Source: Buxus sempervirens
Taxonomy: Eukaryota; Streptophyta; Magnoliopsida; Buxales; Buxaceae
DNA length: 64,000 nucleotides
Reading direction: 5' to 3'
Assembly (NCBI GenBank): GCA_947561395.2
Contig: OX387187.1
Span: 28,005,829 to 28,069,828 of the forward strand
Shown: positions 21,225 through 34,178 of the stretch, piece after piece
Numbering within the stretch: position 1 is the stretch's first letter
Layout: each line of letters begins with the position of its first letter
Notes under the pieces: generated by a model
What the model was told of the DNA's origin: nothing
What the model saw: only the letters and a program-made list of their open reading frames with translations
Database searches by the model: none
Program-made: the position numbers and the translations under genes

Positions 21225-23863
21225 GGGGTTGTGCGCGATGAAATAGCACGGCGGGGCGCACAAGGGTTTTTCGTGGGTGTGCGTACCTCCGAAGGGAAAT
21301 CGAGAAATGGGAGTCACCACCGCCTGATGGGGTGCAAGCGAACACCTGGATGCCTAGGTTAATCTAAAATTGCTGGTCTGTGGCTTTTCGAGATTCCAGC
21401 TAAGCTCTCAGTTACGGTCCGGGAAAGTCCGAAGATACCCCGGTCCGCCCCGTCGGTTGATGGGTCCATCGGGTTTCCCTAGTTCGAGTCAACTCTATAC
21501 TCACCCTATCCTATTCTAGCAAGTTTCTTTTTAAGTCTTGGTGGGGACCATTAGAGTGGTGTGGGTCCCTTTAGTTTGATTTTATCTTGATCATTTAAGT
21601 GACCTGGGTCGAATTGGGTGGATCCGGTTGAAAGATCCACGGATACCCTGGTGGACTAGATGTAGCCCACATAACCTCTAATGGGCCTTAGCTAACCCTA
21701 TAAGGCCCTTTGGGCTTTGGTTAATTTGACTAGTTTTAGTTAAGGTTTAAGTAGCATTTAAGTTAGGTTTTATGTAAAAGTGGGTCTAGACTGGTTTGGT
21801 GGGCCCATTGGGTGGACCTCACCTGGCAACCAAATGATTTATTTGTTTATCTTATTTAATTTCCAAAGTGGGCTAGACCTTGGGCTTGGGGCCCATAGCC
21901 TAGACTCGGACCGGATGGTCCAAGATTTGATGGATCAGGTTATTGGACCCTTATTGACTAGGTTGATGGGCTTAGTGGGCCCAATAGGCCCTGGCCCGTG
22001 GTCTCAGCCAAACCAAACCTAAGCTAAACTTGCATGTATCAACTTTGGTCTTTGATGGGCCTCAAAGGGTTTGGTCCATTTAAATTATTTTAATTATCTT
22101 TATTTAAATTTAAAAAGGTTCTTGGGTTGAGTGGACCCCGTTGGAAGGTCCACTAATGAATCAAATTAGGCTTAGGAGCCCAGGACCCATTTTGGGTTTC
22201 CGGTTGACCTGGAAACCATGCTGGTTCACCCGGTTTTATTAAAACAATTCAATAAATTAACAAGCATTAAAAAAACTGATTTTTTGAAATTCTTTAATGT
22301 AGTCGAAAATTTATTTAGGCTAAACAGGAAATACAATGTAGCCGAAAATTATTTTCGGCTACACTATATTTCTGGTTTAGCCGAAATTGATTTTCAGCTA
22401 AGCTAGAAAACCCTAATAACTGACCTATGCTTCTGGTTAACCTGAAAAAATTTGTTTTTAACAATTTTTCAAGGGAAACTGATTTCTGGTGTATGGGCTG
22501 CTTAGGGTATACGTGGGCCCCAGTGTGGGCCCACGGTGGTTCGAATGGAGCTTGAAAGGCTTCTTTTTGGGGTTTAAAAATCAAAGGCACATGAGAATAT
22601 TGGGGGCCTACCTTCCCCATTTCTTTAAACCAAACATGGCAAAGGAACAGGGACTAAGTGTCCCTGTTTTGGTTCCTTTTAGCCTCGAAAAAGCAATTAA
22701 AAATATACAAAACCAAATCAATCACAAAGCCTAAGTAGCCATGCTCCATTACAAAACATGTATATGTGTGTGCATTGGTTGTGAACATGCATGAACTCAA
22801 TTAAATATTTACATGCATATATAAACCTGATCATGCTTCTAATTGTTGGATATGTGAGCCTATGCATGGAATAGGTAAAGAAAGATGGGGTTAATTCCCT
22901 ATAAGTAAAAACAGCAACCTAAATGAAGTAAAAAAATGACAAATATTGCATGGGACAGCAAGATAAAAGAGGAAAAGGAGCACGGTAGAAGTGTACTAAT
23001 GAGTAAAAAGAAAAGGGCAAAAATATGGTAAGCCTTAAAGATCTTAATGCATGAATATACTTGATGTATATGAACATGTGACTTCATTCATTATGCATGC
23101 TCTAAATATTTATAAATGATTAGTGAATGACATGCATGCTTAAAATCTTGGATAAACTATGCACAAATAAAATAAATAATAGAAATAAAATTCAGTATGC
23201 ACTCCACACACAATTCATATCAAAATTATATTTTCCTAAATCATCCATCTAACTTAAAGAAAAGTCTAAAGAAGGGGTAAGTGGGGGTTACACATGGGAT
23301 TAAAGAATAAGAGAGGGAACATGCTCCCCCGTATAAATAATAGCAATAAACAACAAAGAAATGAAAATATATGCTGAAAAATGACACTTAAAGGATCATG
23401 AGTAGCCCCATTCTCTCCTTTTCGATTAAACACAAGCCCTCCCCTTATCATGGGAGTTAATATACAAAAAGAAAATGAATTAACAAATCATAACATGAGA
23501 GAGCAGTAGGTATATGGCATAAAAAAATGGAAATGCTCATATTTCATTTATTTTTAAGTATGTTTAACAAAGGGTACTAAGGAACTCACCTAGGGCTTCG
23601 GAACTTTCTTTGAGTTGTGCAAAACTCCTCTTGAATCCAAGGCACGACTGGACAACACCTCTTTCTCCTCCAAAGGCTCTCCCAAATCTCCTTCCTATGT
23701 TTGAAGTGAAGAAGGAATGGTAGAGGGATGATTGGGTGAAGCTTGGGTAGGTTTTTAATGCATAGAAAAGAGAGAAAGGAGGGAATAGGAGAGAGGGTCG
23801 GACAAGGTTTGGGGGAGAGAAGGGAGGGGGCCAGCCAACCATGAGAATGGGGCTGCTGCCCCC

Positions 23864-23931
23864 TTTTATAGTGGAGAAAAAAGTGATCCGACACTTTATT
23901 TTGGATACACTATTTTTATAGTGTATCCGAA
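23864..23931 (-). promoter_or_regulatory. LTR copy 3 hairpin plus TATA box
   Basis: A perfect hairpin, GGATACACTAT-TTT-ATAGTGTATCC (23903-23927), lies 31 bp upstream, on the minus strand, of TATAAAA (23864-23870). It is the same arrangement as in the other copies with a different stem sequence. Confidence 0.55.
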
Positions 23932-26329
23932 ATCTTTTTTCATATCAAAAATTTTTATTTATATTTGACACTTTATTTCGGATACAAGTGGATAAAATCG
24001 AAGTAAATTCGATCTTATCTACTTGACAGGTGTTGTTTAGACGAATTCAACATGTGTTTTTTTTTTCAATTTATTTTTTATTTAAATTAAATAATTGGAT
24101 ATTTAAATGTAATATTATTTTACTCTTTAGATCTTTTTTAGCCTAAACGCATTCTACACATGCGATTTTATTTTATTTTTTGTTTTATTAGATATTTTGG
24201 ATTATATTAATATTTTATTCTTAGATTTTTTTGTCCTTTCTTTATTCTTTGCCACATGGGCAGATTTCCCCAGATTTTGATTGCTCATAACTTTCTTGTT
24301 TGATATCCAATTTTAGCAAACTTAGTGGCGTTGGAATCAGATTGAAATTCTCTATCCATTGAGCTAGAGTTTGGTAGAAAATTTGGATTTTTAGCAGAAG
24401 TGCAAAGCTACTACCCTGAAGCTAGTTTTGCTCATATCTTTCAATTCGGGACTCCGATTCCAGCAAACTCACTTGCGTTGGAATAGTGTCGAGATGCCCT
24501 TTTGTGCAAGCACAAGTCTGGGTGGTTGACCTGGGGTTTAGCAGAAAGCTGATTTCTACTATTTCCAGGTTTGACCGGCCCATAACTTCTTTATTCATAT
24601 TCCGATTCCAGTAATCTCAGTTGCGTTGGAATCGTGTCAGAAATCTCTATCTGCCGGGATAAAATTGAGCCATTGATTCAGCTTTTAGCAGAAAGGCAAA
24701 ACTGCTCCCCAGAAGCCGGTTCTGCTCATAACTTCTTATCTGTGACTTTGATTCTAACAAACTTGGTTGCGTTGGATTCGTGTTGAGATGCCCTTTTACT
24801 GGGACCAAATCGGACAGCTGATCTGGGGTTTAGCAGAAAGCCGATTTCTGCTATTTCCAGGTTTGACTAGCCCATAACTTTTTCTTCTGGATTCCGATTT
24901 GAGCAAACTCTGTTGTGTTATAATCATATCAGAATCCTCTTTCCAATGGTAAGGAGTATGGTGACTGGTTTGCACCAGATAAAAAATCAAATTTTTGACC
25001 CTTCCGGGTTTGACTTTCAATTAGGCCCCGATTGGTTCAATGAATTGGAATTGGAATTAAGAATTCTAATTCATCAAGAATTGGAATTGGGTAGAATTGA
25101 AGTTATTGTAATTGGATTGCAACAGAATTGAAATTTGGAATTACAATTCCATGAAGAATTGATTTAAAATCCAATTCCACCGATTGGATGAACTTATGAA
25201 GAATGTGGATTTCTTTGGACAAAAGATCGATTTGACCCCCTTCAAAGACTTGGTCAACTCTGTGCAAGACACGGCATCATGTGCTTTTTTTTTTTTTTGA
25301 TATCAACACAGCATCATGTGTTGCCAAGACTATCTCTAGGCAACTACCATTAAAGTTGGTTAAGTCATGGATTGTTTAAAGTTTAAACAGAGAATGTGGA
25401 TTTCTTTGGAGAAAAAATCGATCTAATCGATCTGACCTCTTCAAAGGTAAAAGATGTTCTTCTTTTTCCCATGGTAAGTTCTCTATGGACATGATGAAAG
25501 CTCTATATGTATTGTATAATGCAGACATGAAATTATAACTTCTACGAAGGGATAGATTCGGTAGTTCTTGCTCCTATTTTTGTTTGATTGGATAGTCTCA
25601 AGGTTGCATTGACAGAGATACGCTTATCAAAGCATTCCTTAGAATGAATGTTACTTGACCATAACAAAGCCAGTTGACTGGGTAAAAGTAAAATGGCAAA
25701 GTAGAGAAAGGATCAATACATGCCAACTGTAGCAGGTGTATTTCATTAATTAGCTATAGCAAGAAGTCAAGAACCTATTCCACTAGATTTCATGGATAGC
25801 CTTGAAAGGTGATATGAACTTAAGGACTCTTAACTGTTATGAAGGTTAAATAACAGGGGAAAAAAACCCCAAGACGAAGCAATGCACAAAAAAAAGCTTT
25901 AACTTCTCATCCCAAAGAAATGAAAAACAGCAAAGAGGGGAAGAGACAAAGAGGGAAGAAATGGAGTTTTTGGGAAGGACATTTAAATGTATTAGCTCAA
26001 TTTCAAATAGACGCACCGCAACACAAGTCATCAATCTCGGTATCTGACATCTATTTCTCTGTCTGTTGATTTATGATTTCTCTTTTTCCTCTCTTGCCTT
26101 TTATAATCTAAGTATGTTCTTTCACAACCTTGTTAGGAGGATTTGAAGAAAAAAACGGAAAAGAAAAGGAGGATTTGAAGAAAACGATGGGAAAAAGACG
26201 ACCAGAAAAAGAAAAGAAAAAGACTATGCAAAACTTGAAATTAACGACAGAAACGTTCTGGTTTGACATTAACGGCAAAGAGAACCGAAGAGGTTGCTGG
26301 AAGAAGACGACTGGAAAAGAAGAAGAAAA

Positions 26330-26670
26330 AACAGCATAAGACCAAGCCATTGGAACTCTTTCACAAGTCCGGCCTTTTCTTTGGCCTTCTTGAACAACAG
26401 GTCAAGGAACCTTTAAGCGGAGGGAATCCTGTTAGCAAGAAATGACGCAAATCTCTTCAAGTAGAGCACAACAAAGGGCACATGAACCATGATTCCAAGA
26501 ACAGATAGGACGGTTAGAACCACAGGGTTGAGCTGCAGCCAAAAACCAATGGGAATAGCCCCAGGAAGCTCGAGCACGGGAAACATAGGTAGGGCGAAGA
26601 AGATGGCCTCACTGGGCCACCCTGAACCTCGCAGTGCGTTTGCAATCTTCAAACCGATGCTCGAAGCTCT
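26330..26670 (-). pseudogene. Captured fragment of a small multidrug-export-like (Sm_multidrug_ex) membrane protein gene
   Basis: On the minus strand, LKIANALRGSGWPSEAIFFA is followed by PVLELPGAIPIGFW, then NPVVLTVLSVLGIMVHVPFV and LYLKRFASFLANRIPSA. After an in-frame TAA the same frame continues as RFLDLLFKKAKEKAG, then VKEFQWLGLMLF. From memory of the family, this resembles the first third of the plastid-predicted 'small multi-drug export protein' of plants (PF06695): the PVLELRGAIP-type motif and a hydrophobic helix followed by FKRAKEKAG. Similarity ends near 26330. The fragment has a stop and lacks the rest of the protein. It lies wholly inside the Harbinger element, so it was captured. 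Confidence 0.7.
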
Positions 26671-26746
26671 ACCGCAGGGGCATTCCCACATGCCGCAAAG
26701 AAAACAACGAAGAAAGAAGTCCAGAGCAAGAGCAGGGGAGAGAGGA

Positions 26747-26749
<3 letters not shown>

Positions 26750-26809
<60 letters not shown>
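26750..26809. repeat. (GA)n microsatellite
   Basis: About 29 uninterrupted GA dinucleotides inside the Harbinger element, followed by degenerate GA-rich sequence. It produces long artificial Arg/Glu or Ser/Leu reading frames on both strands. Confidence 0.95.
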
Positions 26810-26812
<3 letters not shown>

Positions 26813-27295
26813 CGGAAGAGAGAGAGAAAGAGATAGAGGAAACGGCATAGAGAGATGGGAGAGGAAGGGAGAAAATACGTACCGCTCAACACTTGCCGAC
26901 CTACGAAGAAGAGGAAAACGAGATAGGTTTATATCAAGCTTCTAATTCTCTGTAACAATCCCTGATTCTTCTCGATTTCGCAAGGAATTAGGTAATTTCA
27001 AAATAGCCTATAAGCTAATTCTACGGAATTGGGTTCTAATTCAAATTCCAAATTCCAAATATTTAACCAATTAAAAGAATTGGAATTGAGAACCCAATTT
27101 CAATTCTTAGCCCAATTCCACGAACCAATCGAGCCCTTATGGTTTTCATTTTCAGCACTTCCACCGCGCAAAAATAAGGTGCTAACAGGGGTGTTCAAAA
27201 CACTCAAAATATTAAGCTAGGGCATCCTTTTATATGCCTTTCTTTTGTTTATCAAAGTTGCCCGTCAACAAGTCCTTTATTCTACTAAACCCTTG

Positions 27296-27960
27296 GGGGT
27301 ACCTAAGGGTTATCAAGGGGGGTACCTTAATTTTATGAGGGGTACCTTAGTTATATTAAGGGGGTACTTTAGTTATACAAAAGGGGTACCTTTGTTATAT
27401 TAAGGGGGGGGGGGGGGGGGGGGTACTTTAGTTATACAAAAGGGGGTACCTTAGTTATATTAAGGGGGGTATTTTAGTTATACAAAGGGGGTACCTTAGG
27501 TATATTAAGGGGGTACTTTAGTTATACAAATGAGGTACCTTAGTTGTATAAGAGAGAGAGAGGGGCGGCACTTTAGTTATACAAAGGGGGTACCGTAGTT
27601 ATATTAAGGGGGTACTTTAGTTATACAAAGGGGGTACTTTAGTTATACAAAGGGGGTACCTTAGTTATATTAAGGGGGATACTTTAGGTAACATTTGGGG
27701 GGTACTTTGGGTAATGCATGAGTGTACCCTAGGTATACTTGGGTGGTACCTTGGGTAATACTTGGGAGTTACTTTGGGTATACAATAGGGGTACTTTGGG
27801 TAATACTTGAGGTACTCTAGTGTTATTCGGGAGGGTACTTTGGGTATACTTTGAAGGCACTTTAGGTACACTTGAGAGGTACCTTGGGTATACTTGGATA
27901 TACCTGGGTGCACTTTGGGGTATACATGAGAGGGTGTACATTATGTTTACTTGGGGTGTG
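27296..27960. repeat. GGTACC-centred degenerate tandem array, one orientation
   Basis: About 25 degenerate units of GGGGGTACYTTAGTTATAYAAA, 21-30 bp each. They drift to GGGTACTTTGGGTAATACTTG towards the right. A G-homopolymer sits at about 27404-27423. The unit resembles the arrays in 42.1-63.9 kb. A CGCG-bearing patch (AACGCGCGATTC, ~28147) follows, as in those cassettes. Reading frames here are repeat artefacts. Confidence 0.85.
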
Positions 27961-28451
27961 CTCTAGGTGTACTTGGCTCAAATTAGTGTTAATGAGGGTT
28001 CAAAAATGATCTAGAAGGGTTGCAATTTAGATCTAGGCACAAAACAAGAAATATGGAAATTTTTGTATTAGACACGCAAATTAACGTTAATCTTGAATGT
28101 CCAGGCGTTAAACCTTTATCAAATGGTTTCTACAGAATTTAGCTGAACGCGCGATTCAAGGGTCGCACGTCAAGACTAATTTTCACATTTAACTTTAATT
28201 TTTTCTAGAATTTGATTTCCAATTCACTAGAACTACTTTGAGGGTATCTTAGCCAATTAAAATTTAAACGTAGCCTTAATTAAGCTTACTTTAATAAAAC
28301 CTTCAACATACTTCAATTTGTTTTCCCCAATTCTCAGACATAATCCACATCCACCCCATCTTCATATCACAAGTGCTTAATTAGCCTAATAATCTTACTT
28401 TAAATAATTAAACTTAATAATTAAGACATAATTAGGGTCGGGGTTTTACAA

Positions 28452-31231
28452 CCTACATCTCCCCCACAGGAGGTAGCTTCCTCACCCTCAAGTGATAACT
28501 CACACACACATCTCCCATGTAGAATGCAACCACGTAGTAATCACATCTCCCCCACATGAGGTATCTCCCCTGTAGGATGCAATCCTATCGAAACTACATC
28601 TCCCCCACATGAGGTAACATGTCTCTCCCGTAGGAGGTAACACACACATCTCTCTTGTGGGATGCAATAACATCATGATTACATCTCTCCCACAGGAGGT
28701 CTCTCCCTTACAAGATCCAATCCAATCTAGACTACATCTCCCCTATAGGAGGTAACACATCTTTGTCACCAAGCAGGTAAAAGTCTCTGCTACCAAGCAG
28801 GTAATACACATCTTTGCCATCAAGTAGGTAATACACATCTCTGCCACCAAGCGGGTAAAAGTCTCTGCCATCAAGTAGGTAATACACATCCCAAGTAGGT
28901 AATACACATCTCAAGTAGGTAAAAGTCTCTGGCACCAAGTAGGTAATACACATCTCTGCCACCAAATAGGTAAAAGTCTTTGCCACCAAGTAGGTAATAC
29001 ACATTTCTGCCATCAAGCAAGTAATACACATTTCTGCCACCAAACAGGTAAAAGTCTTTGCCACCAAGCAGGTAATACACATCTTTGCCACCAAGCGGGT
29101 AATCAATAAATCTGGCTACCAAGCCATTATACAAATAATCCACATTGCCATACATGGCATATAAATCATTCCATAGTACATGGAAGAGCATAAATCCACA
29201 ATCCAATTTCGTATATAAAGTAGTTTGTTCATGTTTAATCAATAATCCAAAACCCCTTGTCAATACTTATTATATTTCAAAATATAGGCTCAACGTACTC
29301 AAATCTGTTCTAAAAGTATTTTAATCAATTCTAGTACTTGAGTCACGTCTAAAACAATGTTTTACAAGTGTACAAATCAACCAAACCAATTTTAAACAAA
29401 TTCTGGAACCAAAACTCTCTTTCAAGTTAAAACAAAATATATTTCAGTAGAACGTACCCAAAACTGTGTATAATTTTTATAAAATTAATCGACCACTGAA
29501 AACAACTCATAAACACCCAAATCTTATTTGTACAAGTATTTGATTTGTCTAAAATTCATTTTGTAATAAAAATCTAGATATATTTCCCAAAATTAGAAAA
29601 TTTTGGTTGGGCACTCAATCTTTAGTGTCTAGCGATCTACCAAAAGAAAATGGATAAAACAGGCGCTCAAGCAATCGTGTTGAACGGTTGATAGTAGAAG
29701 TAATACAGATGAAACGCTTAACATGGTCACTCGAGCGACCTGTCAGGCGCACACCCAATTGCGGCAAAACCTGGAAATCCAATTTCTGTAATTTTTCTCT
29801 TTTAATCCTTTAAATCATGATTTCAATAATTCAAACCACTTCTAACACATCTAGTATCATCTATAAATCATATTAAATCATTCTAAACAAAGCAGAACAC
29901 AAGTTTACCACAAATCTAAATCAAAACCCTAGAAAAATCAATACTAGAAAGCATACCTAATAGATTTCATAAACCTCATCTAAGATTATTCAAACCCATG
30001 AAATCTATTATACAAAATACATGGTTTAGTATCTCAAATCATATACATTAATTCTAAATCAAACCCAAATGATTAAACTTAAAATCATGTAACAATAAAA
30101 CAAAACAGGGTGTTACTACTTGCCTCAAAACGCAAAATCATTTTCTTCAAGGTACAGCCGAAATCTACTATTATAGCACCCCTTTAGAGACCTTAAAACA
30201 CCATCTCCACCATTCAGATTGAAGCTCCACCAGTCATGAACAAAAGCCCCAAATTTCAGGTTGATCCAACAGTTAAATCTTTCTAGATCACACTTTGATG
30301 AATGCTGGTTAGAAATTTCTGCAGCATTTTCTTTCTCAATATTCCCCAAACGTGAGAACCCTCCTTTCTCCTCCTTTTCCTCTAGATGATTTGATTAGAA
30401 GAAACCTTAACTTCTCCCTAAAGCATCCCTTTTATAGGCTCACCCAAAATAGAAGTCCTAATAGGGTTTTGAAATTTTCTAACTAACCCCATTAGGATTC
30501 CTAATCTTTCACAACTCTTCCTTCTAATTCTTTCCTCTTAATTCTAAATAAGAGAAACTTCTATTTTTCCTAATTTTCGTGTTAATTATTTCCCTTATTT
30601 TTAAATATTTCAAAACTCCCCAAAACACATCTTTTCCTGAACTTTGTGTTCCTAATCAACTGTAATTATTAATATGCCCTTTTCCCACTTATTAAGTTAT
30701 AAATATCATTATTAATAATCAATTTAAACACAACTTAGGTCTAACATAACTTCTCAAGTCTAATAATAATTTAATTATTTACCAATAATTAGTTGGAATT
30801 GACCAAAATACCCTTCTCTTGATAATCTCATATCTACCCATTGGATTTCTTCTAAAATTTCCAAATTTATTATCTATAGTATTCTTGGCTATAATACACA
30901 CTTGGGGTTAATACCTATCTTTCCCAAACTTCAAATTTAACTTACTTTCCCAATTATTCTAAATTAATTCGTAACTTTTCCTATTACTATTAATTAAAGT
31001 CAAATCTATAATTAATCTTCTAATTAATTTAAATTACTATTCCAATTCCCAATAACTTGTAATTACTACCATTTATTTAATTACTAATATATACATATTT
31101 GGAACATAATGCTAATCCTCCAATACTTGGGTTAATTCTTTATTCCTTAATTTTTTTTCAGGTTTATCTAACTTATTATCCAATATTTAGATTTATTTAT
31201 TATATTACGATATTCAAAAATTTGGGGTTTT
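28452..31231 (-). repeat. TGTAAAACCCC-type LTR-like sequence, minus orientation
   Basis: On the minus strand it starts TGTAAAACCCCAAATTTTTG at 31231. Its left limit meets a second start, TGTAAAACCCCGACCC, at about 28451. Within are a CTCCCCCACAGGAGGT-type short repeat (28460-28740), a minisatellite (28752-29105), a CG-bearing patch (29600-29760) and AT-rich DNA with a CT-rich leader (30350-30550). No gene or target duplication was found. Small reading frames, for example at 30125-30349, have no recognised homology. Confidence 0.4.
28752..29105. repeat. Minisatellite, unit ~29 bp
   Basis: About 12 degenerate copies of CTCTGCCACCAAGYAGGTAATACACAT, some with AAAAGT in place of ATACACAT. Frames running through it on the minus strand (repeats of TYLVAEMCI) are artefacts. 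Confidence 0.9.
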
Positions 31232-33660
31232 ACAGATTTCACCCGTGCTGTAAAAATCCAAAAATGAAGAACGAAATGGTATTTGGTGATATCGACAATA
31301 GCACATCCAAGTTCACAAAAAGATTGCATTCTTGCAATAATTTGAACCAATTTATCATTGTTCGAATTTGTTCCACAGGTTTATTCATGGCTTTGCAGTG
31401 AAGGATTATTGCATGTGGGAATTCAACAGTAGCATTTGCCATGGCTGTTAGATTCCTTTCAAGTCCAGCAGTCATGGCTGCAAGCCTGCAACCTCAATTT
31501 CTACTGGATTGCAGGGTGTTCACTTACATATTGCCATCAAACAGGTTTAAAACTGTAAAGAAACTGAATCAGTTGCTTTTTAGTTCATGTAGTAGAAGAA
31601 ATATGCAACAATAATTAGGCACAACAATTTGGTATCAAGAATTTTAACATCAATAGGAGTAAGATGTCATGTCCCAATTTCGCATCAAGAATTTAACATC
31701 AACAGCAATAGGAGGTCATATCCAAATCCAGAACTAGGTGTACATGCAAAATAGTTTAGGAAGCTTTTCCTGCAAGGCCAAAAATACAATTAAAAAACCA
31801 GTCCCAGAAACTCCTAATGATGATTTGAATATCTTCTTCAAGGTAACACATTAAACAAGAGCCTAATAAGATGAAATAAGAATGTCAAAAATCTTTCACA
31901 AAAGAATCCTTCACTACTTAACCTAAGACAAGGCATGTATATCCCTATCAAACAAATCTTGATCTAAAACAAAAAGAGAATAAACTCTAAAAGTTCATAA
32001 ATCAACTGGAAAATCCCACACTAATATCAGAAGAAACCCATATCCTGCTAAGAAGTAGAGCATGATTCAATAGTTTAAAAATGCAGGACATTCTCGTGTA
32101 TGAGGGATTTGAAGCTAAATCCTTTTGAATTAGTTGAGTTCCCACAATGTCTATTGTTTTACTTCCACAGAAGGCACAATCGTGATTAATTCTGGATACT
32201 TAATATGCTTTGGCTGCCTTAGCATTATCACTACTAAATTCCCGTACAAAATGGATGTGTGCACTTATACCCCTTAACTTTGTTACCTATGCACTTAAAC
32301 CTCTCTAAGTATTTTGATATAGGCTCTACGGCGTTTTGGGAATAAAATCAATTTTTTGATTGACATCAACAATTTTTGTCTCTTTCCCTAATGGCTAACT
32401 AATGGAATGGGGATTTCTGACCATTTGTGCAAATGTTAGGGGAGGTTTAGATTTTTCTAAATGCCAAGGGTTCTAAGGGCACAAGTGACAAACCTCAGGG
32501 GGTGTAACACGCACGCATGCACTTAACACCTCATAGAAATGCTAAACCATGGAAAAGCTTATCAACTTTTTCCTCCATTTATTTTCAAATTATTCACCAA
32601 TTCAAGAGAGACAAATTTCAAAATCAGCCTATCCATTGTAAAATCATTTTTCAAAGGTGTCCACGTGATGCATCAGACAAACAAAAGCCTTATAAATTAT
32701 GAATCTTTTATAACATGTCCGAAAGAGGTCGGTAGGACTCAGGAAGGAAGCTTTAGAGACAACACCTTCAAATTTCAATTAAAATAACTTTACATCGATC
32801 CTAAATTTGAAAAGAAAGCATTTCCTCTAGAGCTAGAATCCAGTGATTCCTTGAAACCACCAGCCGGGATGGAGTTTGGATGTGTGGGGCCCCCTCCTGA
32901 CATGGGCATCCGTCCGTCCGTTTCACGCTAGCACCCCTGTATGGCATCAGGTGACATGCTCTCATTTGAAAAGGATCGACAAGGTAGTTGTCCAATCAAA
33001 CTAATAGACATAGCTCACAGAGCCAACAGACTTTAGTTTAGTGAGGACAATGAAGCCTGACAGAACTATAATCTACTCAAAATATGCCATACACAAAAAA
33101 TGCAGAAGCAATTAAATCACCTATAGAAATAGACACCAAAAGGCATATTTATTGAAAAATTTCTCAAAGGCGTTGAACCCATACTAATACATGGATATGG
33201 TTTGGCATTGATTGATGACAAATGTATAGATGATTGTTTCAAGTCCCGAACGAATATAACATAAAAAAAAGCATTTATTTGTATCTTTAGCACCTGCAGG
33301 GGTATCCAATTTAAAATGATCACATATCATATAATATTAAACAAGTTTCACCATGGTATAAAGAACTTATAAAAAAATACAAATAAGTTTTTTTCATGTT
33401 TTTTTGAGTAATCAAATTTCTGCCATGGGAACTGATAAAAAAATTATCAAATGAAAAGCAATATCAATGCAAAGTGATAACCTTTTTTTCAACAGTATCA
33501 ATAAAAGCAATATTGTCTAGGTGTTATAATTGATTTTTTTATTATGGTTTATAGCACAAATTAATTTATAAGTTTTCTTTAAGTTTTAATTAAGTTTTTT
33601 TGCCTTTCATTGATACTGTTCAAACTATAGTATGCGTCAATAAATATAGATCAAAGATCT
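31232..33660. other. Non-coding DNA, nothing firmly recognised
   Basis: No supported gene. Around 32,250-32,510 the phrases GTGCACTTATACCCCTTAAC and GGCACAAGTGACAAACC look like decayed transposon ends. Around 32,820-32,960 a patch (TTTCCTCTAG...GGGCATCCGTCCGTCCGTTTC) resembles 34,930-35,190, suggesting a dispersed MITE-like family. Confidence 0.4.
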
Positions 33661-34002
33661 AAAATTAGGATATCAACAAACAGAGATCCGACGAAGAAAG
33701 AGAGTGATTTTAGGGCGGTTACCAAGAAAGGATTGGCTACTTCTTCTTCTTCTTCTTCGTCGAAGGGGTTCAGATCGTTGCGGCGATGCACTTTTCACAT
33801 AGAGAATGAAGATGGATTTTGTCCCTATTTTTTTTTTCGGATTTGTTTTTTCAGATGACACACGAACCACAACACTGAGAATGGAATGAGAGTTAGAGTT
33901 ACGTGGATCAACCTCGGTGGGGTATGAGTTGGCACAGTAAATAACATGGCGGGTTGGGTCGGGTTATAGTGAGTTTGGGCTTAACTCAATCTAAGATTTG
34001 CT

Positions 34003-34178
34003 AGCTCAAACTTGCTTTTGGCCCACCTTGACCCAAACTCATTGAACCCAAACCCAGCCCAAACATTCTTGTTTGAGTTTGGGCTAGCCCAAACTTGCCT
34101 TTGGCCAGCCCTGACCCAAACTCATTAGACCCAAACCCAGCCCAAACATTATTGTTTGAGTTCGAGCTAGGTTCAAGT
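34003..34178. repeat. Two-copy tandem duplication (~87 bp) with AACCCAAAC words
   Basis: CTAGCTCAAACTTGC...CCCAAACATTCTTGTTTGAG is followed by CTAGCCCAAACTTGC...CCCAAACATTATTGTTTGAG. Similar CCCAAACC words recur at 34,610-34,760 in both orientations, so the whole 33,950-34,770 stretch may be one decayed small transposon. Confidence 0.7.

Larger units (their letters stand above)
25024..27136. mobile_element. PIF/Harbinger-type DNA transposon, non-autonomous, nested in solo LTR copy 3
   Basis: The termini are inverted: left GGCCCCGATTGGTTCAATGAATTGG; right, reverse-complemented, GGGCTCGATTGGTTCGTGGAATTGG. The 3-bp duplication TTA (25021-25023 and 27137-27139) is the hallmark of PIF/Harbinger. 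Removing the insert joins CAATTA to TGGTTTTCATTTTCAG, matching the undisturbed LTR copy 4 (CAATTAGGGTTTTC at ~48308). No transposase is recognisable. It contains a captured host gene fragment (26330-26670) and a (GA)n tract. Confidence 0.85.
21230..27187 (-). repeat. Giant solo LTR, family G, copy 3, with nested Harbinger element
   Basis: The exact 5-bp duplication GGGGT lies at 21225-21229 and 27188-27192. On the minus strand the ends are TGTTAGCACCTTATTTTTGCGC and GCGCACA. A 2113-bp PIF/Harbinger insert is nested at 25024-27136; without it the LTR is ~3.84 kb. The copy has about five GTTGGAATC units (24290-24960), a hairpin at 23901-23931, a TATAAAA box (23864-23870 reversed), a second hairpin set (22337-22400), and a mutated TGGTGACTCC near its end (21310-21319). 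No coding region. Confidence 0.92.

Noticed and set aside
26413-26892. A 159-codon minus-strand frame as an intact new gene
   Set aside because: Its first third is (GA)n microsatellite read as Ser/Leu. The rest is a captured fragment that stops after SA and lacks most of the family's length.
28752-29105. CRISPR-like array (29-bp repeats)
   Set aside because: Units are contiguous with no unique spacers, in plant nuclear DNA; a minisatellite.
28871-29263. 130-codon frame with repeated YLL/CITYLVA motif
   Set aside because: Product of the 29-bp minisatellite; non-coding.
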